This document shows positions 14,211-26,189 of a DNA stretch of 64,000 nt, in pieces. The notes under the pieces were generated by a model. That model was not told the origin of the DNA. It saw nothing but the letters and a program-made list of their open reading frames with translations, and searched no databases. Each line of letters opens with the position of its first letter. The first letter of the stretch is position 1. The translations under genes and the position numbers were made by a program. This DNA comes from Selaginella tamariscina (taxonomy: Eukaryota > Streptophyta > Lycopodiopsida > Selaginellales > Selaginellaceae). Location: positions 496,010 through 560,009 of the forward strand of contig PUQB01000112.1 of the NCBI GenBank assembly GCA_003024785.1, in the 5' to 3' direction.

Positions 14211-14686
14211 CTGTTGGCACAGCAAGACACCACGTACTCGTACACGTGTGCCTGTGTGTATGTATGGGTGGCCGTGGTGTGCGTGTGTGTGTGTGTGCGT
14301 GTGGGGAGACTGAGATAACATAATCATCAGGTTTAATTAAACCTACCTGAATAAAACAAGTGTAAGAAATAAGAAGAGCATAAAATCGTGGATATATACA
14401 TTATCCAGTAAGAAAAAAAAGAAAAAGAAATACTTGGCTTATATTTGATAGTTAAACTAAGTTATTCCCTATATAAGAGGAATATGTGTGTGTGTCTGTG
14501 TGTGCGCGCTGGCGTGCGTGTGTGTAAACTGAAAAGACAGGCAAAACGAGGATAAAACTTGGACTTTGATATACCTTTTTAGCTTCTGAAACCTTGGAGG
14601 ATTAGATTGTACACTGAAGTCATCCTTATGTCATCATGCTCCTCTATTATGCTGAAGTGACATATAAAAAAATATATTGTTTGATA

Positions 14687-14724
<38 letters not shown>

Positions 14725-15002
14725 GATGTATGCTTATATATAAGAATTTTAATATATGATAAATGTTTAGTTGTTACAACTCTGCAATAATCTTGTAAAA
14801 TGGATATATACTTAATTATTGTTTATATGAGATCATAATCCAATGTATGTATTCTCTGTTGATGTGTTAGATAATAAGGTATGTGTTCATGTGATGTTTA
14901 AATTCCATAAACATATAAATATAGATCTATATAAGAGAGAGAGAGAGAGGCAGGCTAATATATGACATAATCATCATTCGTTTAACTTGTTATCTATTTA
15001 CC

Positions 15003-15015
15003 TGTGTATATCCAT

Positions 15016-15084
<69 letters not shown>

Positions 15085-15085
15085 C
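15003..15085. repeat. (TA)n microsatellite
   Basis: About 75 bp of nearly pure TA with one AATA interruption, followed by CACACA. It lies within the duplicated segment. Confidence 0.9.
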
Positions 15086-15363
15086 ACACACACATACATT
15101 ATCTAGTAAGAAAAGTGCAGGAAATGATATTAAATTATATAAGAACCTACAAAAGGCCTAAAAGTGCATATAAATGAAAAAAAGTAGATAAAAAGAGCAT
15201 AAAAACCTGGACCTTGATGTAACTCTTCAGCTTCCAAAAACTTGAGAGGATTAAGATTGTACACTGCTGAAGTCATCCTTATTCCGTCAATGCTCCTCTA
15301 TTATGCTGAAGTGACATAAAAACAATATATATACATTGTTAGATATACATCGCTCAACTACGC

Positions 15364-15454
15364 ACCACACGCACACGCACACGCACACGCACACGCACAC
15401 GCACACGCACACGCACACGCACACGCACACGCACACGCACACGCACACACGCAC
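15364..15454. repeat. (CACACG)n hexamer microsatellite
   Basis: About fifteen units of CACACG in a row, much purer than the CA tracts elsewhere. Its reading frame gives only poly His-Thr and is not a gene. Confidence 0.9.
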
Positions 15455-16701
15455 AATGTCTTTTAGTTTATATGCAAAACTAGCTTCTCTTCGGGCAAAT
15501 TGTCATAATTCAAATCTCATATACTTGTTTATTTATAAGCATATATCAAAATATAACACTGTACGTGTGTGCCTGCGTGCTTATATATATATACAAGACA
15601 TATATGTATGATTAAGTTAAGCCGAGATAAACGCATATTATACACACGTGATATTTAATAATAATGATTATTATTTAAACATTGACACATAGATATGACG
15701 AGTAAGCTCATACAAAGTTAGATTAGATATTATAGATTGGATATGTGTGTAGTCCCAACCTTATTGGGTGTTTTTGCTTTATTTATTCTTTAAACATATA
15801 TAGATGTGTGTGTGTGTGTGATTGTATATTTTATACATGATAATTCATTAAATAAAAAACGTAAAGGTACCAAAGTATACAAAGTATGAACAGGTGGCAT
15901 TTTTTTTGGTTTTCTACTTGAGCAAAGAAAAGAAAATGTGGCATTTTATTACTTGACCGAAGGACTTTGTCTACACACATTACATGTGTGTAGCCCTTGT
16001 ATGCATATGTAAATCGTCGAGAAATCCTATAATGATTGCTAAAATAGATATTTTATATAAAATATCAACTAAATAAACAAGCCAAGTGTACCTAAAGTAG
16101 ACACATTATATTAATATATAATACATTTCGTTATAATTGTTAAGAAAATGACTTAAACCGGTTTCTCCGATGAATTATGAGAAACAGATCGCGCACATAT
16201 ACACGTGTGCATGTGTGTATATGTGTGGCTGCATGTGCGTGTGGGGTGTGTGTGGAGAGACTTCAGTTAAAATGCTAACTACCTAAAATACAAAAGAGCA
16301 AGAAAACAGAGTAAGAAAAAGTTGCAGGAAAAATAAAGAAAAAACTTCACTTATATGAGTTATCCCTGATATAAGAGGAATATATACGTGTGTGGATATA
16401 AAATAAAAGGGCATAAAAGTGCATATAAATGGATAAAATGTGCATACCTTTTCAGCTCTAAAAACTAGAAGACTAGATTGTAGACTGAGGTCATCCTTAG
16501 ATCATTATCTCTATTATGCTGAAGTGACACACACACACACACATATAAGACAGAGTATGCGTGTATTGTGTACATGCACAGCCAAAGGTCTAAGAATTAA
16601 ACTCTAAAAGAATGTACATTTATATAATGCAAATATATATATATGAAATAAAATAGAAAAGAACCTGGAGTATCCGAGCTTATCGGATATATTTATCTGC
16701 T

Positions 16702-18138
16702 TTATTCCGGAGGGACCGTGAAGAGAAGGGATGCATTTGTTCCACCAAAACCGAATGAGTTTGAGATGACGGCCTTCATAGCTATATTCTTTGTGGTCTT
16801 TAGGGGAACAAAAGACTCTTCGAATATCGGCTCTGGGTTTGCCAAATTCAACGTAGGTGGCGCTTTTCCCTGTTGTTTAATATAGCCATCAATAATTATT
16901 GTAGTCAAAACAGTAAATGTAGCAGGATATGATATACTGTACACATACATACATGAGGATGGTATTTTGTGTATCATGTATCACGTACATACATATATGT
17001 ATGTATGTATGATATGAGTATGGTAGGTATACACCATACTGTATTTAAGTTTGACCATATATGAACATATGTTATACTAGAATGATATTATGCTACATGT
17101 TAGCAATACATCTACTGGGAACTTGTGTTTGAGAGAGAATTTTTATATGAAGACACATCAGGTGCGTATGTGTTATAAATAGCTTACATGGTGGAGAGCC
17201 AGAACAGAGAATATGGCTTCAACAGCTCCAGATGCACCGAGTAAGTGTCCAGTTGCACCCTTAAATGAAAACAAAAATTGTAATGAGTGTATTTATATTA
17301 TTATATAAATATTAAAGATATTTCATGTGAAATATATCGAATCTATTTTACCTTGGTAGAAGAAAAAGTAAGGTCACCTCTCAAAGCATGCGATCCAAAG
17401 ACAGTTTTTATTGCTTGAGCTTCAACTGTGTCACCTGCATTATTCTGGTTAAGTTATATACATACATGATACACATACCCACATACCCACACACAGGTGT
17501 ATAGATAGATGGATATTTATACTAAACATACGCAGGTATATACATATACCTCGAGGAGTGGAAGTCGCGTGTGCATTAACATAATCAATGTGATGTGGTT
17601 CTAATCCAGACTAAAACAGCTAATTTCAGTTATTCTTTAACAGCGTCAAAAGAAGAATGCGCGTGTGTGTATGTGTGTGAGTGACAGAGAGAGAGAGGTA
17701 CATACGTGCATATATATAGTATATATGTGTCTTTACCTGCTGGAGAGCACGTCTCATAGCCAAAACTGCACCTTTACCATCTTCTGGAGGTTGTGTTATA
17801 TGGTGACCATCACCTATAATATTAAATTGCATTACACCATTAATTTATTAGTAAATTCACTTAAATCACATAATAATGTTGAATGACATTATACTAGCTA
17901 CTAAACTAAAACCAACCTGACATTCCATAGCCTCGAACCTCAGCGTACATTTTAGCACCCCGTCTTTTAGCATGCTCATACTCCTGTTTAAATTCTACAT
18001 AAGATGTGCGTTGCGTGCGCGCGCGCATGTGTGTGTGTGTGCAAGAGAGAGAGAGTTGGAGTGTACCTCGAGTACCATAATCCCGGCACCTTCACCTCCT
18101 AACATGAAAACAGAGGTGCGTGTACTCTATGTACATAG

Positions 18139-18173
<35 letters not shown>

Positions 18174-20147
18174 ACGGTTGTTATCTCACTATCTTAAATA
18201 AGACCTGTATATAATATATTAACTTACACAAATCCGTCACGGTCGTTATCAAATGGTCTGGAAGCAAGCTCTGGAGTAGCATTATATTTCGTACTAAGGG
18301 CCTTCACCCTGTATTATGAATAAATAAACAACCATATGCTGAACTCGCAGCATATATATGAAAAATTTTCATATAGCAATTTCATAATAAGAGATATGTA
18401 TACAATTTATAAATTGCAAAAGCATCAACCTGCGAGCATAACACACTCACACACACGCACACACACATATCACAAACTTACATATACAGGCGTATACACA
18501 TGTAGAAAAATGTATGTATGTATACATGTATATACACACACAAAACACACCTGCAAAATCCGGCTATTGAGAGTGCATCAATGCTAGACTCTGTTCCACC
18601 AGCGAGCATAACATCCGCATCTCCAAACCGCACCATTCTTGATGCATCCCCAATCGAATGTGCTCCAGTTGCACAGGCTGTGACTGCTGCATGGTTTGGT
18701 CCCTGCACATAAATACAATGTCATGTATGTAGATATACGTTGTATGTACATATATGTGCCTATGCATGTGATGCAGGCAAGTATCAATCTCTATTACATA
18801 TGAAACTCTATATATATATAAGAGTTACATATTATAAAATATAGCTTCTAATATAAGAAATATATTGTTATGATGTAATAACATTGTAGACTAGCGGACG
18901 AGCATACAAGTAAACCAGCCCACCTTCAACCGATACTTGATGCTAATGTTTCCTGCTGCCATGTTTATTAAGATTCTAGGAACAAAGAATGGACTCAACC
19001 TATTGCTTCGCTGAAAAGATGAAAAGTGTTAGCTGACACATGCACACATGTATTAATGTATGTATATGGTGTGTATATACACATGAAACTTACACAATCA
19101 CGAATCAATTGAGCTGCTTCAAGGATATCACTTATGCAACCAATGCCACCACCAACTGCCACCCCCTAAACAATAACAGTATAGCAAACCCCTTAAACAA
19201 TAACAAACAAAGAAAATATGTCTAGAGAGAGAGAGCAAGAGGATTACTGTTCTTTCGCAGGAGGCTTCGTCTTCACAGGGATTCCATTTCGCATCTGCTA
19301 GTGCTTCTGCAGCTGCACACATGGCATATGCTGTAAACGGGGCAACCTCTGTAAAACAAAATGTGTGTGTGTGTGTGTATATCAAATGGCCTAAGAATAC
19401 TATAGATTTAAGTGTACAATTAATGGCATACACACATTATCAAAATATATGTATGCAGCATATTACGCTAACCGATGTGCTAACATGCGTATATATGGCA
19501 TATAATGATAAATATGTTCATACATTACCTTTTCTGATAGCCAAATGCTTGAATCAAAGTGTCCTGTCTCTGTACCATAGGGAACAGCAGCTACTACTTG
19601 AGAAGGTAGACTAGCCATTGTAGATACACGAACATTCTCATTTTCACGGTGTAGTTGAAGGTCCGTTTGCTTTAGTGCTCTAACTCCAGATATTTCATCA
19701 AGTAACCTTGTCCAACACATAGTCTATGCCACATCCCAAGGGGGAAACTATACCCAAACCTATCAAATAAAGAAAGGTAGTTAAATTGCAGACTATATAA
19801 ATGGTAGACCGGATATAGTGAATCAAGATAAAATGCTCACTTGCATGAATTTAAAAGAAAAAAGTACGACTTTCCATGCGCACGAGAGAGAGAAGAGAGA
19901 GTAGTGAATCAGAATGTAGTAAGCTATATAATCGTTAGATATAACAAATGATACACATGTAGTTAAAGATACACACACACATAATATATGTATAATATGT
20001 AGTGAATCAGCATCCACGAGAGATGCATGTATATGCAGAAATAGAAAGAGTACGACTCCACACTCTCGCATACGCAACCTTTTGTGATAAAACGGAGAAA
20101 ATTCGAGCAATATATAAATAACTTGGAAATGTAACATGCAAGTAAAC

Positions 20148-20199
<52 letters not shown>

Positions 20200-20411
20200 A
20201 CTGTACATATGAACACATACACACACACACACATAAACAACATACATAATACGCACATATATACACAATGTAATTTAAGGACCGATATGAATCTATGAGA
20301 GAATTGCATACCTGTGACTACCACTCTGCGCTGTGGAAGCAGGGGAGGCGGATTGGTAAAGTAGCGCCATCCGATCGTCCTCGCCATTGCCGCCCCATTC
20401 CGCCTCCACAT
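16702..20411 (-). CDS. mtKAS: mitochondrial-type 3-oxoacyl-[acyl-carrier-protein] synthase (KAS), 14 exons
   Basis: Condensing enzyme of mitochondrial fatty-acid synthesis, which extends acyl-ACP with malonyl-ACP and feeds octanoate/lipoate supply. Exons: 20411-20312, 19759-19529, 19346-19248, 19165-19094, 19010-18924, 18702-18551, 18308-18227, 18098-18067, 17983-17917, 17813-17737, 17610-17550, 17434-17352, 17259-17188 and 16869-16702. The N-terminus ([18 protein letters not shown]) is basic and looks like a mitochondrial presequence, directly before RRVVVTG. The catalytic Cys is in TACATGAHS, the two His in NAHATSTP and [12 protein letters not shown], and the glycine loop is [13 protein letters not shown]. 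Two defects: exon 2 has one base too many near 19714, after GCGIDY, and exon 7 ends GGATTTGTG directly on TAAGTT, with no in-phase GT donor to join [10 protein letters not shown]. It is an otherwise complete KAS with the full Cys-His-His triad. Confidence 0.92.
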
Positions 20412-20412
20412 T

Positions 20413-20429
20413 CCCTAAACCCTAACCCT
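20413..20429. promoter_or_regulatory. telo-box-like CCCTAAACCCTAACCCT next to the mtKAS start
   Basis: Two consecutive plant telomere-type repeats lie within 20 bp upstream of the KAS ATG (20411). The B3 gene starts on the other strand at 20674, so this short interval (263 bp) must serve both genes. Telo-boxes are known promoter elements of plant housekeeping and translation-related genes. Confidence 0.5.
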
Positions 20430-20673
20430 GATTTTCTAATACTAATAACACAATATATACATTTTATACGTGTGTGTGTGTGTGTGTGAGAATATAGTGT
20501 AAATGATTGTCTGATACGTGCACTGATGCCACCGCCTGCTTGAATAAATGCAAACGGGCTGTGCACGACATACAAGAGTTTAATGAATACATAAGCTGGT
20601 TTAGTAACTAATTATTTAGTTAGAACAGTTGTTTTCTCTAAACAGTTTAACAAAAAACCTGAGTGTCCCAGCT

Positions 20674-20750
20674 ATGGAGATTTCACGGTTTATCACCAAA
20701 ATCAAAAGCCACCATGGGAATCTACAGATGGTAACTAATAATATATATAT

Positions 20751-20781
<31 letters not shown>

Positions 20782-21180
20782 TATATATATTATATATATA
20801 ATATATATAAAATGGTAAACTAATTAAATTTTTTTTATGTTCTTAGGATGTTCCACGGAGATTTTATTTACAGCATTTTAAAGGAGATGGAAATGTGACA
20901 CTTAGAAGAGCAGATGGGAAAGAATGGATAGTTAAGATTAAGAGCTTGGGTTTATTCACACACTGCAATACATTTTGTAACGAGAATGCTTTGAAGGAGT
21001 TGGATATTGTCCTCTTCAATGTTATTAAGGGATCTAATGTCCTCGGCTTTGAAGGGTTTCATGCAGATGGTTGCTGTATGAAGGACATTAATCCGGTGGT
21101 TAACTCCCAAATGGTGTTCAATCTAACTGGGAACTCCATCCATCTCACCGTTAACTCAGATAACCCAGTTCTTCTGGTGC

Positions 21181-21218
<38 letters not shown>

Positions 21219-22161
21219 TTACTTATGTATAATACATAGGTTCCAAACGATGTTAAGCCTGAAACTATGCCAAGGAACAAGGAAGTACACAGAGCTTCTC
21301 AGGTATACATACGTATATATACACGTATATATGTACTTAATTACTTTGCTATTAGCAACAGGAGAAACCAAAGAAAGAGTAGAAAAAGAGGACTTCTCCA
21401 ATAACGAGGTACACACACACATATATATACACATACTCAAACATATGTATGTTTTATATATATACGTTTTGTTATTATTAAAAACAGGACTTTGATGCAC
21501 CTCCAAGGAAAAAAACTAAGCTTGCTGATACTGAAAACTCGGTATATATATAGAGAGAAGAGAGAGAGACACACACATACACACACACACATTATATGTA
21601 TATGTATATATGTGTGTGTGTGTTGAAGTGTTCACAACAGGAACCTGCATTAGTAAGGGCAGGGCAGCAAGCGGAAGAACTGAGCAATCCATACTACATT
21701 CTTGAACTTAGCAGTACACACGTTGTGGATTTTAATTTGGTTAGCTTAATCTCTTTAACTAATCAATTGTTTTTTATTTTGATAGTTTTATTAAATTGTG
21801 TTTATATAATAATTTAATATTTAATTAAAATAATATAGTTTAATTTATTTTTTCAGACTGTTCCCGTGAGTATGAGAAAAGAACTCGGGTTTCCTGAGAG
21901 GCAGACAACATATAAATACAAGGCATCAATACAAATAAAACAGACTTCGTTTTGGAGTGGAACGGCAGAAGAAACTTCAGCCGTTCGATCTGGAAAGACT
22001 TCATCCTGGACAACGACTTGAAGATGGGAGATGTATGCATTTTCGAGCTTATCGAGTTCGCCAAGAAACTCAAACTATATATATTTCGTAATCCCTGGGG
22101 TAAGCTTCATTTAATTAACATTATTAACTGCTTAGTTTAACACTAATTTCATACAGCTTAA
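20674..22161 (+). CDS. B3 DNA-binding domain protein (REM-like, two B3 domains), 8 exons
   Basis: Plant-specific transcription-factor type. Exons: 20674-20730, 20847-21176, 21240-21312, 21362-21408, 21488-21541, 21641-21739, 21857-22099 and a tiny last exon 22157-22161 ending NPWA-stop. B3 domain 1 spans exons 1-2 (RFITKIKSHHGNLQM, VPRRFYLQHF, TLRRADGKEWIVKI). The middle is hydrophilic with PRKKTKL, a possible nuclear signal. B3 domain 2 is in exon 7 (TVPVSMRKELGFPERQT, then SIWKDFILDNDLKMGDVCIF). Exon 3 keeps the frame only if the donor after catac (21312), or the next GTATAT, is used rather than GTATAC at 21303. Exon 7 needs one more A in the AAAA run at 21937-21940. Exon 6 could also start at 21629, adding four in-frame codons. 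AATAAA lies at about 22191, beyond the stop. Confidence 0.85.
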
Positions 22162-22241
22162 TGGTGTTTCTTTGTGTTTGGTTTGAAAATAAAGTAGCTA
22201 TTATCTATATACATCTGTCACACAACACACACGCACGCCCT

Positions 22242-22835
22242 TCATATCCCAGCAGTTAAAATCCTTTGCCTAACAAGTAACTGTTCACACCCAGCGTCCC
22301 TTAGGCAACTACTCAAAACCCTCAAGGTCTTTGCCTGTGGAACCAGTCCCGACCCGACCATCTTCTCGAAGACCCCGAATGCCACCTCTGCCATCTCCGC
22401 TCCACAAGCCTCCTCAATAAGCAAACCATATACAAACATACTCATTATATACCCTCTCCTCTGCAACCTTCTCAAACTCCTGTAGAGCATCCGCAAGCCG
22501 ACCGGCTTTACATAACGCCGTTATCACCTTCACGTAGCACTCCACGCCCACGCCCACGCCCCTCTCATATGCCTTCTCTACGACTGCGGTACCGGCTTCC
22601 GACATGCCTGCCTTACAGAGCTCGTCCACGCAACGCACGTACGCAGGGGCGTTTATGACACCGGCGACTTCTTCCAATAGAAGCTGTACGGCTGTCTCAC
22701 ACTTCTTCCTCAGGTAAAGCTCCTCGAGTAGAAGCTCTACTGTACTGGAGTATGGTGTGCAACCCAGCGACGTAATCCTTCTGAAAGCCTTCTCGGCCTC
22801 ACCAAGCTCGCCTAAATGTGCATATAGCACGATGA

Positions 22836-22885
<50 letters not shown>

Positions 22886-25796
22886 GCACCTAGTTTGCAG
22901 AGAAGCTCTGTTACAGCGTGACAAATGTGACCATTCGGGGTTAAGAACTCGGCCTCCATCTTGTCGAGGAACTCTTGTGCATCGTGGATTCTTCGCTCAT
23001 CACATAGGCACTGGATTAGTGATGCGTATGTTTGAACATCTGGTGCACGCTTCTTCCTTTTCATCACCTAAGTGTATGTGTGTTGTTTGTACATATTAAA
23101 ACACTCCCTCTCTCTCTCTCTCTCTACAATGTTGTCTATTACTTAGTCCAGTGCATGTGTGTGTTATGTTGCACGCCACTACCTCATATATCTCCAATGC
23201 AGACTCCACATTCTTGGTCCCACAAACACATTCCATGAGCAGGTTATACGTGGGAAGACCCGGAACAAACCCCGAGTTTAACATATCCTGTAATAAGATA
23301 ACATGTAACAGCACGCACGCACACGCACACAATACATATAAGACGTGTGTGTGTGTGTGTAAGACCTCATGAACACGAAGAGCTTCACCAGCTTTGCGAT
23401 CAGCAATAAACCCATGAAGCAGTGTTATATATGTAACTGGGTGTGGTATACATTCTTCCTCCATCATTCTATTAAACACCTCTTCAGCCTTCCGCATACC
23501 TCCAATCTATATAATTGATAGCATTTACCAATAAATCATATTATTTAAATATCATATATATGAATATACATGATACACATATTATATGAAAATATATTAT
23601 TTTACTAACCTTGCAAAAGCCGTCGATCATTGAACTGTATGTAATGGTGTCGGGCACGAGTTTGCGGTCGAGCATTTCTACAAAGGTACGGTAAGCTTGT
23701 TGAACTCTACCGCCTTTACAAAGCCCATGTATTGTAACGTTGTATGAAACAACATTTGCCCGAGTTCCTAATCTTTGGAAATACTCTAGTGCCTTATCTT
23801 CATCTGCTATATGTATGCATTTTAATCGTGTGTGTAATAGTGAAATCTGGGTTTGTGTGTATATAAATTATCCACACACACACACACACATATGTCCAGG
23901 TACATATATGTACAGTATTATATAATATTGATATATACATATAATATAATATTCTGTACTATATCAAATACAATTATATAATTTAAACTGTTCTCTCTCT
24001 CTCTCTCTCTCAGACACACACACACACACACACACATCACAATAGAAACATGTTGATCAACTATAAATTTAGACTTTATATATTCCATATATAACTTTAT
24101 ACATAGCTTATACTTTCTAGTCATTCATTAAATATACAAGTTCTAAAAAAAGTATGTACACACTTAATGTTAAATTTTGTACCGCTAGTCACAAGTTATT
24201 CCATAACTAGGAATCTATATGAAAAAGTCTGTATATGTGTGTGTGTGTACATACCTTGGTACCATATGTTGTGCATGATACGGTTGTAATCAGGTATATT
24301 TACGGTATATCCTTTCTCTTTCATCTCAAGTATTAACTCTAAAGCTTCCGAAAATCGCGAAGAATTACGTAAACCAGATACCAGAGCATCATAGTACATC
24401 GCCCGTGGGAAAATTCCCTCCTCTTTCATCTTAGCCAGGAGATTAAGTGCATAATCAAGACGACTAACCTTGCAAAGGCCGTCTAACAAGTACTGTATGT
24501 AACTACGTTGGGTGATATGCCTTTAGATAGCATACGGTCGTATAATACGTATGCTCTGTCTACATCTTTTGCCTTGCACAGTGCATCGATCACCGTAGTA
24601 TACGAAATTACGTCTGGTTTACAGCCTTCCGATTCCTCATGGCTCTTTTCCATTTCTTCGAATATGTTTATTGCTTCCTCTAGTCGATTTCTCTTACACA
24701 GACCGTTCACCACCTATTATGTATATTTATATATGTGTGTGTACATGTATTACATATATTACATTAAATTATATTCGACTTGTTATAAATAACTCTCCAT
24801 ATGTGTGTGTGTATGTGTGTGTGTGTGTGTGTAAAGATAAGCATACACATAACGTATGTATAACATACGTGTATGTTATGTATGTAGTATGTGTGTTTTC
24901 ACTATATATGGACATATATATACATACTGTATAGAACTAACCGTGTTGTAAGTTATCACATTTGGAGAGCAATCCTCGCTCATCTTTCGAAACTGTCCAA
25001 GAGCCTCGTCCTGTAATACGTATCATATCAATTATATATCAGATCTGATATATATGTCTATGTATGTAAACATGCACACGCACAGACAGTCACACACACA
25101 CACACACATTACCATTCTTCCTTTTTTACAAAGTCCCTGGATTAAAGTACTGTGCACAAGAACATCCAATTTAATTTCTTTCTCCTTCATCTCCTTCAGA
25201 AGCTCAAATGCCTTAAACACAGCTCAAGCTATAGTTAAAGTAGTAATATGATAATCAGGACACTTAGATACATACATACATGTATATGTGTGTGTGCAAA
25301 CAGCATATTACTAACCTCATCCACTTGCCCGGCTTTGCAGAAGCCCGTTATTACTGTTGTGTACATTATCTCGTTCGGTAAACATATATGTGAAAGCTCG
25401 TCCTTTAGCAGTCTGTAGAGCAACCATTAATGTATCTTCCCTCCATATGCATAGCACACACACACATGTATAAAAACTTAACGTACGTACGTGTATATAC
25501 CTGCACGCTTCTTCATGCCGGCTAGATTTGACAAAGGAGTTAAGAAGAACGGCACATGTATATGTGTTGTGTTGGAAGCCGGGACGATTTCCAGCCCATT
25601 GAAAGAAGCTATATGCAACATCAGCTTCATCTATCTGCTGAAGAACTTTTCCAGCTATTTCAGGCGTCAAAGTCGCTCCATATCCAGCCAGTTTGGATTC
25701 AACCGACGAGGGAAACGCCCCGTGAAGGGAACCGATAAGAACCTGTGCATAGTCTTGTGCTGGTCGCAAAATCCCTGTCGCCATTGCCCTAGCCAT
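22242..25796 (-). CDS. P-class pentatricopeptide repeat protein, 10 exons
   Basis: Helical-repeat RNA-binding protein of the kind that acts in mitochondria or plastids. Exons: 25796-25501, 25412-25316, 25211-25113, 25010-24942, 24713-24255, 23803-23610, 23506-23366, 23287-23183, 23067-22890 and 22811-22242. Phases agree throughout. About 15 repeats of 35 residues are seen, with typical cores such as VVSYNVTIHGLCKGGRVQQA, ITYSSMIDGFCK, DVISYTTVIDALCKAKDVDR and LDVLVHSTLIQGLCKKG. The first 90 residues (ILRPAQDYAQVLIGSL, IAGKVLQQIDEADVAYSFFQ) are the usual N-terminal region. Two frame breaks: an apparent missing T at 24488-24489 (VVTYST then LDGLCK) and an extra base near 22455 in the last exon (VAEE then FVYGLLIEEACG). 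Nine introns are unusual for this family. Confidence 0.88.
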
Positions 25797-25849
25797 GTAA
25801 TGCTCTCTATATAAATGTGATGCCCTTTCTGGGCATATGCTGTTACTTT

Positions 25850-26035
25850 CGGAACTAAATGCATTTCCCAGAAATGTTCAAGCAATGCATTTCACACATA
25901 AACAAACCCTAAACCGTTAACCTAAACCCTAAACCCTAGCCGCATATTCACATTTCTATGTATAAAAACCTGCTTCCACTTGATCGGAACTAAATGGATT
26001 TTCCAGAAATGTTCAAGAATGCATTCCACGAAGAT
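25850..26035. repeat. direct duplication with telomere-like spacer
   Basis: ggaactaaatgcatttccca at 25851 recurs as ggaactaaatggattttcca at 25987, each followed by gaaatgttcaag and a gcattcaca-like end (period about 136 bp). Between them, 25904-25942 holds four CCCTAAA-type units. It covers the leader side of the PPR gene (start 25796), so it may contain its promoter. Confidence 0.7.
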
Positions 26036-26189
26036 TTGAGAAGAACAACGTGAAATTTCGATGTAAAAATGAAAACCCTAAACAGAGGCAAATCTACACC
26101 TAAAACAGAAACCCTAGCCCTGAACCTAAACCTAAACGCGTGTAAATTTTGTATGATATCGTATTGTTAAGTTTAACAGAGCAGTCGCT

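Larger units (their letters stand above)
14060..16540. repeat. decayed three-copy duplicated segment
   Basis: Copy A (about 14060-14680) and copy C (about 16040-16540) share the same order: tatcaact..aacaagcca, actta aaccggtttct, then the block with gattgta.actgaggtcatcctta and tctattatgctgaagtgaca. Copy B (about 15120-15320) keeps only the last block. In minus orientation that block looks like one exon starting ATGACTTCAG and ending before a GTAT-type donor in A and C. Copies A and C stop early, and B stays open (MTSAVYNLNPLKFLEAEE). The copies therefore appear to be decayed 5' exons, perhaps of the gene at 13.2 kb. Confidence 0.6.

Noticed and set aside
15336..15611. Open frame of poly His-Thr
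   Set aside because: It is only the translation of the (CACACG)n microsatellite.
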